The position numbers and the translations under genes were made by a program. Of a stretch of DNA of 64,000 nucleotides, positions 44,819 through 52,457 are shown piece by piece. The number at the start of each line of letters is the position of its first letter. Within the stretch, counting starts at the first letter, position 1. The notes beneath the pieces are model-generated. The model searched no databases, had not been told where the DNA came from, and worked only from the letters and a program-made list of their open reading frames with translations. This DNA comes from KBS-96 sp963722585 (lineage in GTDB: Bacteria; Acidobacteriota; Terriglobia; Bryobacterales; Bryobacteraceae), in assembly GCA_963722585.1 (NCBI GenBank), contig CAVRNU010000065.1, forward strand, positions 1 to 64,000, in the 5' to 3' direction.

Positions 44819-47800
44819 ATGCGACGTCTTTTGAGAAGCACGCGCAAAACGGTCCCGGTGTTGAGCGCGCCGCCCAATGAATTAACGAGTTACTATCGTG
44901 ACTGGCGGCACGCAGCCGTGCCCTTTGCGCTTTTCTGGTTCGCGTTGCCTCTGCTAGTAGCCCGCGCCCTCCTGGGCGCCCCCCAGGACAAAATCACGCC
45001 CAGCCACAGCGTCGACATTTGGGATCAAGCGGCGGGTTTTCCGGGAGGCTACGTCTATTCGATAACGCAAACCCGCGATGGCTATCTCTGGATCGGCACC
45101 AGCAAAGGGCTGGTGAGGTATGACGGCCTGACTTTTGTATTCATTCGCGAGAGCGATTTGAGCGCGGAGATAAAGTCCCCTGTTGTTGGTCTGGTGACAG
45201 ATTCGAATGACCAGTTGTGGGCCACGGATGACCGTACCCACCTCTTCCGGTACGCTGCCGGCCGTCTCGTGGGACCTTTATTCGACAAGAGTAAGCACCA
45301 GTATCAAGCCAGCCCCATTAACAGAACCCGCGACGGATGGCTGCTCTTTGCCAGTGAAACGCAGGGGTTGGTCGAGTATGCGCGTGGCGCGGCCCGTGTC
45401 CTGTTGGATTCGAGCGCTATTCCCAACTCGCCCACGGCAGTGGCGGAAACGGCGGACGGCACATTCTGGGTCGGCACCCGCGACACGGGGGTGTTCCGTC
45501 TGAACGTGGCGCGCGGCGCTCCGGAAGTTAGGCACATCAGTGGCCTGCCATACACGAAGATCAATTGCCTCCTTGCGGTTGGGGCTTCAACGCTGTTACT
45601 CGGCACAGACAAAGGCCTGGTGAGCCTACATAACGGCAGCTTGATTCAGGAGGCCCGTCCGGAACTCAATAAACGCGAGATTCTCGCCTTGGCAAATGGC
45701 CTCGACGGTGACGTTTGGATCGGCACCGACAGTGGCCTGTTCAAAGCCGACGCGAAGGATATTGATGCAGACGGCAGAATCCATTTGCTTGATCACTTGA
45801 CGGTCCGCTCGGCGGTGACGTCATTATTTGAGGACCGGGCGGGAAACCTATGGATTGGCGGTCCGGAGGTCATCGAGCGCTACAGGGCCAATGGGTTTAC
45901 TACGTACTTGAGCTCAGCGGGCTTGCCCTCGAGCAATTGCGGAGCGATTTACGTTGACGATCAGGGGAGTGTCTGGTTTGCGCCGTGGGATGGCGGATTG
46001 TTCCGGCTTGCTGACGGCCGGATTCAGCGGATTAACGCCGCAGGACTGAAAGATGACACCGTTTATTCGCTTGCGGGAGGTGGGGGCGAGGTCTGGGCGG
46101 CTCGAAAAAACGATGGTGTCACGCGCTTCCGGCTATCTGGGGGCGAGCTTCAAACCTCTACGTATACACGGCGAAACCGAGTCGCAGAGAATGCGGTTTA
46201 TTCGATCTACCGCGCACCCGATGGCGCTGTTTGGGCCGGAACACTCGACGAAGGCCTCAGCCGCCTCCGCGGTGGCAGCTGGCACACGTTCACAACTCAA
46301 GACGGGCTACCTTCCAACACGATTTCGGTTATCGCCGGGAACGCCTCAGGAGAAATCTTTGTGGGTACGCCGAACGGCTTGGCCGAACTCAGAAACAACC
46401 GCTGGGTCACTTATGCGGCCCACGACGGACTACCGCCGGGTGCGATCGAAAGCCTATTTCTCGATGATGCGGGCACGCTTTGGATTGGAACAGTAAGGGG
46501 AATCTCGTTTCTCCGGTCCGGGACCGTACATGTGCCTGTTAGCGCGCCGGAGGCGCTCTATGAAGAGATTCTTGGTATGGCTGAGAGTGACGGCTGGTTG
46601 TGGATCACGACTGACAATCATGTCCTGCGGGTGCGGTGTTCTTCTTTACTGAACGACTCTTTCGGAGCAGGCGATTACCGGGAGTTTGGAGTGACGGATG
46701 GGCTGCCCAGCGTCGAAGGTGTGAAGCGCAGCCGCTCGGTGGTTGAAGACAATCGCGGGCGGGTCTGGTTCTCGCTGAATCAGGGAATCTCCGTGCTGCA
46801 GCCGTCCGCGTTCGCCATGCCGGCATTTCCCGTGACGATCCGGTTGGACGGGATGCTTGCCGACGGGAAGCTCATTGCGCCTGGCGGCGATATCCACGTA
46901 CCCGCCCGGCAGCGTCGCTTGACGTTCCGGTACGCGGGCGTGAGTGTATCGAATCAGGAAGGCGTGAGATATCGCTACCGGCTCGACGACGTCGATTCGG
47001 CTTGGAGCGAGCCCACTCGTTCACGCGAAGTCGACTATACAAACGTTCCGCCAGGACGGTTCCGGTTCGAGGTGATGGCGCGTAATGCGGACGGTCGCTG
47101 GAGCGGCCAGGAAGCCACGATGACTTTCGATGTTGAGCCCGCGTATTGGCAGACCCGGTGGTTCCAGGTTGCGAGCCTTGCTGCGCTTGTGCTGCTCGCC
47201 TGGGGTCTGTATCGCCTACGCCTTCGGCAAATGACCGCCAGAATGGACCTCCGCTACGCCGAGCGCCTTGCGGAGCGAACGCGAATCGCACGCGAGTTAC
47301 ACGACACGCTGCTCCAAAGTTTTCACGGACTGTTGCTTCGCTTTCAAGCCGTTTCTAACCTGCTCCCAACGCGTCCCGAGGACGCCAAGGAAAGACTCGA
47401 CGGCGCGATCGATCAGGCAGCTCAAGCGATCAGGGAGAGCCGGGATGCTGTGAACGAGTTGCGGTCGTCCACGATGTTAACGAACGACCTTGCCTTGGCT
47501 CTAACCGCTCTGGCAAAGGAACTCGCCGCCGATCGAGCGAGCCGGAATTGTCCCGATGTCTATGTGCAGGTGGAAGGCACGCCGCGAGACCTCCATCCAA
47601 TTCTCCGAGACGAAGTCTACCGAATCGCAGCCGAGGCGCTGCGCAACGCATGCAGGCACTCCCAGGCGCGGCGGATCGAAGTGGAAATTCGCTACGACGA
47701 AGGGCAGCTTCGGTTGCGGATCAGGGACAACGGCAAGGGCATTGACCCGAACGTAGTTGATGGAGACCGGCTCCCCGGACACTGGGGATTGCCCGGCATG

Positions 47801-47947
47801 CGTGAACGCGCTGAACTTGTGGGCGGCAATCTCGATGTCTGGAGTAAACTCGGTTCTGGCACGGAGATCGACTTAACCGTTCCTGCCTCCGTTGCTTACA
47901 GTACATCGCCAGCTCGGCGCAGGCTCGTTTTTTCGAGAAAAAATTAG
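44819..47947 (+). CDS. Beta-propeller sensor histidine kinase (Reg_prop, Y_Y_Y, HisKA_3)
   Basis: A 1042-residue sensor kinase. After an N-terminal hydrophobic segment (about 34-53) comes a large periplasmic double propeller of two-component-regulator repeats (GYLWIGTSKGLVRYDG, GDVWIGTDSGLFKAD, GNLWIGGPEVIERY, TLWIGTVRGISFL). A Y_Y_Y domain follows (RRLTFRYAGVSVSNQEGVRY, RYRLDDVDSAWSE, RTREV-type end), then one transmembrane helix (about 783-800). The kinase has phospho-acceptor His828 in RIARELHDTLLQSFHGLLLR and a HATPase domain (AAEALRNACRHSQARRIEVE, DNGKGIDP, HWGLPGMRERAELVGGNLDV). It is NarX-like and surely pairs with the regulator 6 bp downstream. Confidence 0.93.
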   Translation: MRRLLRSTRKTVPVLSAPPNELTSYYRDWRHAAVPFALFWFALPLLVARALLGAPQDKITPSHSVDIWDQAAGFPGGYVYSITQTRDGYLWIGTSKGLVRYDGLTFVFIRESDLSAEIKSPVVGLVTDSNDQLWATDDRTHLFRYAAGRLVGPLFDKSKHQYQASPINRTRDGWLLFASETQGLVEYARGAARVLLDSSAIPNSPTAVAETADGTFWVGTRDTGVFRLNVARGAPEVRHISGLPYTKINCLLAVGASTLLLGTDKGLVSLHNGSLIQEARPELNKREILALANGLDGDVWIGTDSGLFKADAKDIDADGRIHLLDHLTVRSAVTSLFEDRAGNLWIGGPEVIERYRANGFTTYLSSAGLPSSNCGAIYVDDQGSVWFAPWDGGLFRLADGRIQRINAAGLKDDTVYSLAGGGGEVWAARKNDGVTRFRLSGGELQTSTYTRRNRVAENAVYSIYRAPDGAVWAGTLDEGLSRLRGGSWHTFTTQDGLPSNTISVIAGNASGEIFVGTPNGLAELRNNRWVTYAAHDGLPPGAIESLFLDDAGTLWIGTVRGISFLRSGTVHVPVSAPEALYEEILGMAESDGWLWITTDNHVLRVRCSSLLNDSFGAGDYREFGVTDGLPSVEGVKRSRSVVEDNRGRVWFSLNQGISVLQPSAFAMPAFPVTIRLDGMLADGKLIAPGGDIHVPARQRRLTFRYAGVSVSNQEGVRYRYRLDDVDSAWSEPTRSREVDYTNVPPGRFRFEVMARNADGRWSGQEATMTFDVEPAYWQTRWFQVASLAALVLLAWGLYRLRLRQMTARMDLRYAERLAERTRIARELHDTLLQSFHGLLLRFQAVSNLLPTRPEDAKERLDGAIDQAAQAIRESRDAVNELRSSTMLTNDLALALTALAKELAADRASRNCPDVYVQVEGTPRDLHPILRDEVYRIAAEALRNACRHSQARRIEVEIRYDEGQLRLRIRDNGKGIDPNVVDGDRLPGHWGLPGMRERAELVGGNLDVWSKLGSGTEIDLTVPASVAYSTSPARRRLVFSRKN

Positions 47948-47953
47948 AATGAA

Positions 47954-48589
47954 ATGATGAATCCCGTCCTCAAGCCGATTCGCATCCTGGCGGTGGACGA
48001 TCATCCGATTTTCCGCCAGGGAATCGCGGGACTCGTAGCCGATCAGGAGGACATGAGTTTAGTCGCCGAAGCGGCAAATGGACACGAAGCGATCCAGCAG
48101 TTCCGTGCGCATCTTCCGGACATCACCCTGATGGACTTGCAGATGCCGGAAATGAACGGCCTGGATGCGATGACCGCCATTCGCAATGAATTCCCCGACG
48201 CCAGAATCATTGTGTTAACGACCTACACTGGCGATATTCAGGTTCTGCGCGCCTTGAAGGCAGGCGCTCGAGCTTACCTGATAAAGAATCTCTTGTATAA
48301 GGAACTCCTCGAGACCATCCGTGCCGTCTATGCCGGGAAAAAGAGCCTTTCTCCCGAGGCCTCCTACGAACTTGCCGAGCATGCCACCGATGACGCCCTG
48401 ACCCAAGGAGAAGTCGATGTACTGAGGCTAATTGCAGCCGGGAACGCCAACAAGCAGATTGCTGCGCAACTCTCAATCACTGAAGACACGGTCAAGGGCC
48501 GAGTCAAGAATATTCTCTCCAAGTTGGGCGCCAATGACCGAACTCAAGCTGCGGTCATCGGTCTGAAACGCGGAATCATTGAAGCCTAG
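47954..48589 (+). CDS. NarL/FixJ-family response regulator
   Basis: A 211-residue regulator. The receiver domain has the acidic pair Asp15-Asp16 (ILAVDDHPIFRQGIAG), phospho-acceptor Asp61 in ITLMDLQMPEMNG and the Lys of YLIKNLLYKELLETI. The LuxR-type helix-turn-helix is EVDVLRLIAAGNANKQIAAQ, LSITEDTVKGRVKNILSKLG. It is 6 bp downstream of the propeller histidine kinase and would be phosphorylated by it. A 5' fragment of a second copy survives at 42545. Confidence 0.95.
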   Translation: MMNPVLKPIRILAVDDHPIFRQGIAGLVADQEDMSLVAEAANGHEAIQQFRAHLPDITLMDLQMPEMNGLDAMTAIRNEFPDARIIVLTTYTGDIQVLRALKAGARAYLIKNLLYKELLETIRAVYAGKKSLSPEASYELAEHATDDALTQGEVDVLRLIAAGNANKQIAAQLSITEDTVKGRVKNILSKLGANDRTQAAVIGLKRGIIEA

Positions 48590-48713
48590 ATGAGCCCGCG
48601 CGTTTCAGTGAGGCAAGGATTCAAGCAAAGAGAGACTCGAAAGAGTGAAGGCTGCGCTCTTTCGGGGGTTCCTGTCACATTCGGTAAACAGATAGGCTCT
48701 ACACAGGGAGCTT

Positions 48714-49094
48714 GTGCGTCGATTATTCTCAACATTCGCCGGCGGCTGGCCTGGTGCGGGACTCTTGTTCATGCGCCTGGCTGCGGGAATAGTGTTGATC
48801 GGTCACGCGGTCACAATATTGCGAACTGAAGTGCCAATCGAATCGGTCGTACTACACGTATTCGCAATCGGTGCCGGAATGCTCCTTCTCGCAGGTTTAT
48901 GGACGCCAGTTTCAGGAGCGTTAGTGGGCGTGTTCGAACTATGGAGCCTCTTCTCGCAATCTGGAGATCCGTGGGCCAAAATTTTGTTAGGAACCCTCGG
49001 CGTGGCTCTTGCATTGCTCGGACCTGGGGCCTGGTCAGTTGACGCTCGGCTCTTTGGATGGAAGCGCATCGACATTCGAGCTCGGAACAATTAG
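48714..49094 (+). CDS. DoxX-like small membrane protein
   Basis: A 126-residue protein with four hydrophobic segments: PGAGLLFMRLAAGIVLIGHA, VVLHVFAIGAGMLLLAGLWT, SGALVGVFELWSLF and ILLGTLGVALALLGPGAWS, with the terminal GAWSVDARLFGW typical of DoxX relatives. The start is GTG 48714 with agggag just upstream. DoxX proteins are linked to quinol or thiosulfate redox and membrane stress, but the role here is unknown. From 48590 to 48713 no gene is seen. Confidence 0.8.
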   Translation: MRRLFSTFAGGWPGAGLLFMRLAAGIVLIGHAVTILRTEVPIESVVLHVFAIGAGMLLLAGLWTPVSGALVGVFELWSLFSQSGDPWAKILLGTLGVALALLGPGAWSVDARLFGWKRIDIRARNN

Positions 49095-49213
49095 ATACCT
49101 TCCCCAGAAGAGTCGCCAGAAGTCACGATAGAGTCCGCACACGACTCCATTGGGGGTTTTCCGGGGACGGAAGTTGTTCCACAATCGCCTCAATAGCAAA
49201 GGATTTCGCAAGC

Positions 49214-50143
49214 ATGAGCGCAGCCGGCGTTGGCCTTGTCACTGATCATTTTCCGCCCCGATCTGATCACGGCGAATCTAAGTTCACTCCGCGATCTGCG
49301 CAAGGCGTTTGGAAAGGCAATTACCGTGTGGAACATGGAGAGCTCTCGAACCACGAATTCGACGGCATAGTTGGCTGCAGCCGGCCTCTGATTCAAGTGT
49401 TGGACCTAATTCGTGCGGTGGCGCCGACGGACTCTACCGTTCTAATCGAGGGCGAAACTGGCACGGGAAAGGAACTCATCGCGCGCGCTGTTCACAAGCA
49501 GTCTCGCAGGTCCGGACGCGCCTTCGTAAGCGTGAACTGCGCCGCGCTTGCGCCAACGCTGATTTCCTCGGAACTGTTCGGCCATGAGAAGGGAGCCTTT
49601 ACGGGAGCCGCGCAACGCAGGCTGGGCCGCTTCGAGCTGGCCGACGGCGGAACGATTTTCCTCGACGAAGTGGGCGAATTTCCGCCCGACACGCAGGTAG
49701 CGCTCCTGAGAGTGCTACAGGAACGGGAATTCGAGCGAGTCGGGGGAACGCATTCCGTCCATGTCGACGTCCGCGTTATCGCTGCCACGAATCGTAATCT
49801 AAAAGCCGCAACAGCTAGTGGAAGCTTCCGCCTGGACCTCTTCTATAGGCTGAATGTATTTCCCATCGACTTGCCACCCCTCCGGGAGCGTAAGGAAGAT
49901 ATTTTGATGTTGCTCGAATATTTCGTTCAGCGCTACGCGAGCCGGGCAGGCAAGAATATCCGGTCGATCGACAAGGATACGCTAGAACTCTTTCAGTCCT
50001 ATCACTGGCCAGGCAATATCCGCGAATTGCAGAACGTTATTGAACGATCCCTGATTGTAAGCTCCGGCGATATTTTCTCAGTCGATGAAACCTGGCCAAA
50101 CAAATTTCGTAGTCCACTTTTGAATACAGGGTCAAGACCGTGA
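49214..50143 (+). CDS. Sigma-54 activator AAA+ domain protein without DNA-binding domain
   Basis: ATG 49214 is chosen within a longer frame that opens at 49058. After about 50 unassigned residues comes a complete sigma-54 AAA+ domain: Walker A IEGETGTGKELIARAVHK, the sigma-54 loop LFGHEKGAFTGAAQRRLG, Walker B GGTIFLDEVGEFP, sensor I VIAATNRNLK and the sensor II region YHWPGNIRELQNVIERSLIV. It ends about 20 residues later (WPNKFRSPLLNTGSRP) with no Fis-type helix-turn-helix and has no GAF or receiver domain. Activators without DNA-binding domains exist and act from solution, or this may be a truncated copy of the gene downstream, with which it is clearly paralogous. Confidence 0.82.
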   Translation: MSAAGVGLVTDHFPPRSDHGESKFTPRSAQGVWKGNYRVEHGELSNHEFDGIVGCSRPLIQVLDLIRAVAPTDSTVLIEGETGTGKELIARAVHKQSRRSGRAFVSVNCAALAPTLISSELFGHEKGAFTGAAQRRLGRFELADGGTIFLDEVGEFPPDTQVALLRVLQEREFERVGGTHSVHVDVRVIAATNRNLKAATASGSFRLDLFYRLNVFPIDLPPLRERKEDILMLLEYFVQRYASRAGKNIRSIDKDTLELFQSYHWPGNIRELQNVIERSLIVSSGDIFSVDETWPNKFRSPLLNTGSRP

Positions 50144-50229
50144 AGATCGTAAAAGCGAGTTTCAAATTCGGTTGCCCATTCAGATGGAACAAGCACACTG
50201 ATCTGCGCGGTCCGGCAAGGAGGTAAACG

Positions 50230-51303
50230 ATGGCTATTTCAGATTTGATTGGATCTAGTGCGAGATTCCGGGCTGTGCTCGACGAGATTAAGCTCGTTGC
50301 GCCAGTGGACTCCGCTGTCTTGGTTGAAGGCGAAACGGGCACCGGTAAGGAGGTGGTCGCGCAAGCGATTCACGAAGCCAGCCCGCGGCGGCACAACCGT
50401 TTCGTGGCCCTCAATTGTTCAGCCATTCCGAGCGCTTTGCTTGAAAGCGAACTCTTCGGCCATGAACGAGGCGCCTTCACGGGTGCGGTCGCTCAGACCA
50501 TGGGACGCTTTCAGACGGCTGACCGCGGAACGCTGTTTCTGGACGAAATCGGAGATCTTCCTCTCGAGCTGCAACCAAAACTTCTCCGCGTTCTTCAGGA
50601 AAAGGAATTCGAGCGCTTGGGCGGCGGCCGCACATTTCAAGTCGACGTGCGGGTTATCGCGGCCACCAACCAGGACCTGTGGAGCATGGTACAGGAACGG
50701 AAGTTCCGCGCCGATCTTTACTATAGGCTGAATGTATTTCCCATCGCGCTGCCGCCATTGCGGGAACGAAAAGGCGATATTCCGCTGCTGATAGAGCACT
50801 TCGTTCAAAAGTTCGCCAAGCGCCAAGGCAAGTCGATCGTTCGCATCCCCGAAGAAGTGATGGAAATTCTGAAACGCCATCTTTGGCCGGGCAACATCCG
50901 AGAGCTACAAAATGTCATCGAGCGCGGAGTGATCATGACGACTGGCCCCGTGCTGAGCCCGCAAACAACGGAGTATTTGACGCAAGATGCTGCGGGGCCC
51001 GCGCCAGTCAGGACGCTCGCCGAAGCCCAGCGGGCGCACATCACCGCGACACTTCGTGAAACCAATTGGGTTATCGGCGGACGGCGTGGAGCTGCTGCTC
51101 AACTCGGGCTCGCCAGGACGACCCTCGTCACCATGATGCATCGGCACGGAATCTCCCGTGGGACATTGGGACAGCCAATAGAACACTCGAATCGGCCATT
51201 CGAAACATTTCAGAGCGCGCACACGCATGGATCACATGGAATGCAGGGGGACCGCATTTACGACCAGTCGTATTCCCAGCTCGGACAACGAGTCAGCGGC
51301 TAA
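50230..51303 (+). CDS. Sigma-54-dependent transcriptional activator (AAA+ with Fis-type HTH)
   Basis: A 357-residue protein with a strong ribosome-binding site (caaggagg) before ATG 50230. It begins directly with the AAA+ domain (MAISDLIGSSARFRAVLDEI), with Walker A EGETGTGKEVVAQAIHE, loop LFGHERGAFTGAVAQTMG, Walker B GTLFLDEIGDLP and LWPGNIRELQNVIERGVIMT. A Fis-like helix-turn-helix follows (RTLAEAQRAHITATLRETNW, GRRGAAAQLGLARTTLVTMM). There is no N-terminal sensory domain, so activity would depend on partners or expression level. The last about 45 residues are low-complexity. It is a tandem paralogue of the preceding gene. Confidence 0.88.
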   Translation: MAISDLIGSSARFRAVLDEIKLVAPVDSAVLVEGETGTGKEVVAQAIHEASPRRHNRFVALNCSAIPSALLESELFGHERGAFTGAVAQTMGRFQTADRGTLFLDEIGDLPLELQPKLLRVLQEKEFERLGGGRTFQVDVRVIAATNQDLWSMVQERKFRADLYYRLNVFPIALPPLRERKGDIPLLIEHFVQKFAKRQGKSIVRIPEEVMEILKRHLWPGNIRELQNVIERGVIMTTGPVLSPQTTEYLTQDAAGPAPVRTLAEAQRAHITATLRETNWVIGGRRGAAAQLGLARTTLVTMMHRHGISRGTLGQPIEHSNRPFETFQSAHTHGSHGMQGDRIYDQSYSQLGQRVSG

Positions 51304-51354
51304 TGTCCCACAAATACAAGCGGTGTACCCCTGCCTACCGGAACAGATTGACCT

Positions 51355-51560
51355 TTGCGAGGGTCAACAATCTCGTCTCCACGCCCGCTGAGAACTGCTC
51401 TGAGAGCGAACAGCCCAAATCCTTTTGCCTGCTCGAAGGTGATGGTCGGAGGCATGGATGGTTCCTGCCGCCTTACGGGAATTTCGACCAGCGCAGGGCC
51501 GTCGTGCTTGAGTGCTCGATCAGTTATTCGCGGGGTCAATCTACGTAGGCGCTCCGGACT
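51355..51560 (-). pseudogene. C-terminal remnant of a TPP-dependent pyruvate oxidase/dehydrogenase (poxB-like)
   Basis: Minus-strand text ITDRALKHDGPALVEIPVRR, QEPSMPPTITFEQAKGFGLF and ALRAVLSGRGDEIVDPRKG matches the C-terminus of pyruvate oxidase-type thiamine-diphosphate enzymes (HDGPALVEVVxNRQELSMPP, KGFxLYxxRAVLSGRGDEV). Everything upstream, about 500 residues with the cofactor and active-site parts, is missing; the local sequence before it is out of frame. It is a gene relic in the otherwise gene-free interval 51304-51640. Confidence 0.7.
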
Positions 51561-51640
51561 GACATGAGCCGGATCTCTACCTTGGTATTTGCTGCGATGG
51601 CCTCGTGCGCCAAGTAGGAAAGGGTTCATCTGACGCCGGG

Positions 51641-52369
51641 CTATTTCTGAACGATTGCAACAGCCCGGACGGGCGCTGCCGAAGCTCCGCGCCACTTGAT
51701 TGGCAAAACGCTCACAGTGAAAGAATGATGGGGTGCCGGAATATCGTCTAAATTGCACAAGTTCTCCAGGTGATAGTATTCCCGCTCGCGCATCACCCGG
51801 TGCGCTTCCCAAAACTTCTGGCGCTCGAACATTTTCGCGACCGGCGGATCAAAGCCGATGGCGTCGATTCCCATCACTTTCACCCCGCGATCGAGAAGGC
51901 AATGCACAGCCTCCTTGGTCATTCCCGGGTGGTCGGTGAGATAGCTTTTCTCGAACCGCCTTTTCGCCGCGTCGGTCCTGAGCAACACGATATCGATCGC
52001 TTTAATCTTATACCCCCCAAGCTTGCCCTCAGCCTCTTCGATGTCGGAAGGCGTAATTTCGTCGCCAGCCGCTATGTGGGTCAGATTCAGCACGACGCCA
52101 TCGCCATAGCAGAGCTCGATGGGAATGCCCTCAGCACGAGGCGCATCCGGCTTCACGTGCCCCCAGGAATCGATGTGTGTCCCAATGTGATCGCCGGTAA
52201 CAATCATGCAATGATTAGTGATCTCATCGACACCATACCGGTCTGTGCCAATGCTCTGCGCCATCTCCCGGTGCGTCTCCATCTCCACGATGACCGGCTT
52301 TGCGACGTTAGGGTACGTCATCATCCCTTTGTAGACTTCCATGCTGAGATCGATCAGTCTAATGCTCAT
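51641..52369 (-). CDS. Cyclase-family metal-dependent hydrolase (kynurenine formamidase-like)
   Basis: A 242-residue protein starting at ATG 52369 (MSIRLIDLSMEVYKGMMTYP). The metal-binding signature of the PF04199 family, HxGTHxD, is present in VTGDHIGTHIDSWGHVKPDA, with IDIVLLRTDAAKRR and GVKVMGIDAIGFDPP downstream. Members hydrolyse N-formylkynurenine, isatin or similar amides; the substrate here is not known. It stands alone, between the poxB relic and the permease/PadR pair. Confidence 0.88.
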   Translation of the reverse strand: MSIRLIDLSMEVYKGMMTYPNVAKPVIVEMETHREMAQSIGTDRYGVDEITNHCMIVTGDHIGTHIDSWGHVKPDAPRAEGIPIELCYGDGVVLNLTHIAAGDEITPSDIEEAEGKLGGYKIKAIDIVLLRTDAAKRRFEKSYLTDHPGMTKEAVHCLLDRGVKVMGIDAIGFDPPVAKMFERQKFWEAHRVMREREYYHLENLCNLDDIPAPHHSFTVSVLPIKWRGASAAPVRAVAIVQK

Positions 52370-52457
52370 TGACTTGTCTCTATTTGCCAACTCGGGTCGC
52401 TAACGCTTCCGGCTTCTTATCGTCTTCATCACTCTCTTGCGCCCGGTGGGCGAGCGG

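Larger units (their letters stand above)
42620..44823 (+). repeat. Tandem duplication of a lipoprotein gene with its 3' spacer
   Basis: Two head-to-tail units of about 1.1 kb. The spacer tagcttgctgaaagtc, followed by a near-identical ggc-atctgatg segment leading into the next ATG, occurs at 43691-43720 and again at 44792-44821. The 5' leader of copy 2 may therefore have been formed from the start region of the kinase gene. Confidence 0.8.

Noticed and set aside
51066..51548. A 160-codon plus-strand frame across the end of the second activator gene
   Set aside because: It overlaps the helix-turn-helix coding region in another frame and then the poxB relic; composition is shadow-like.
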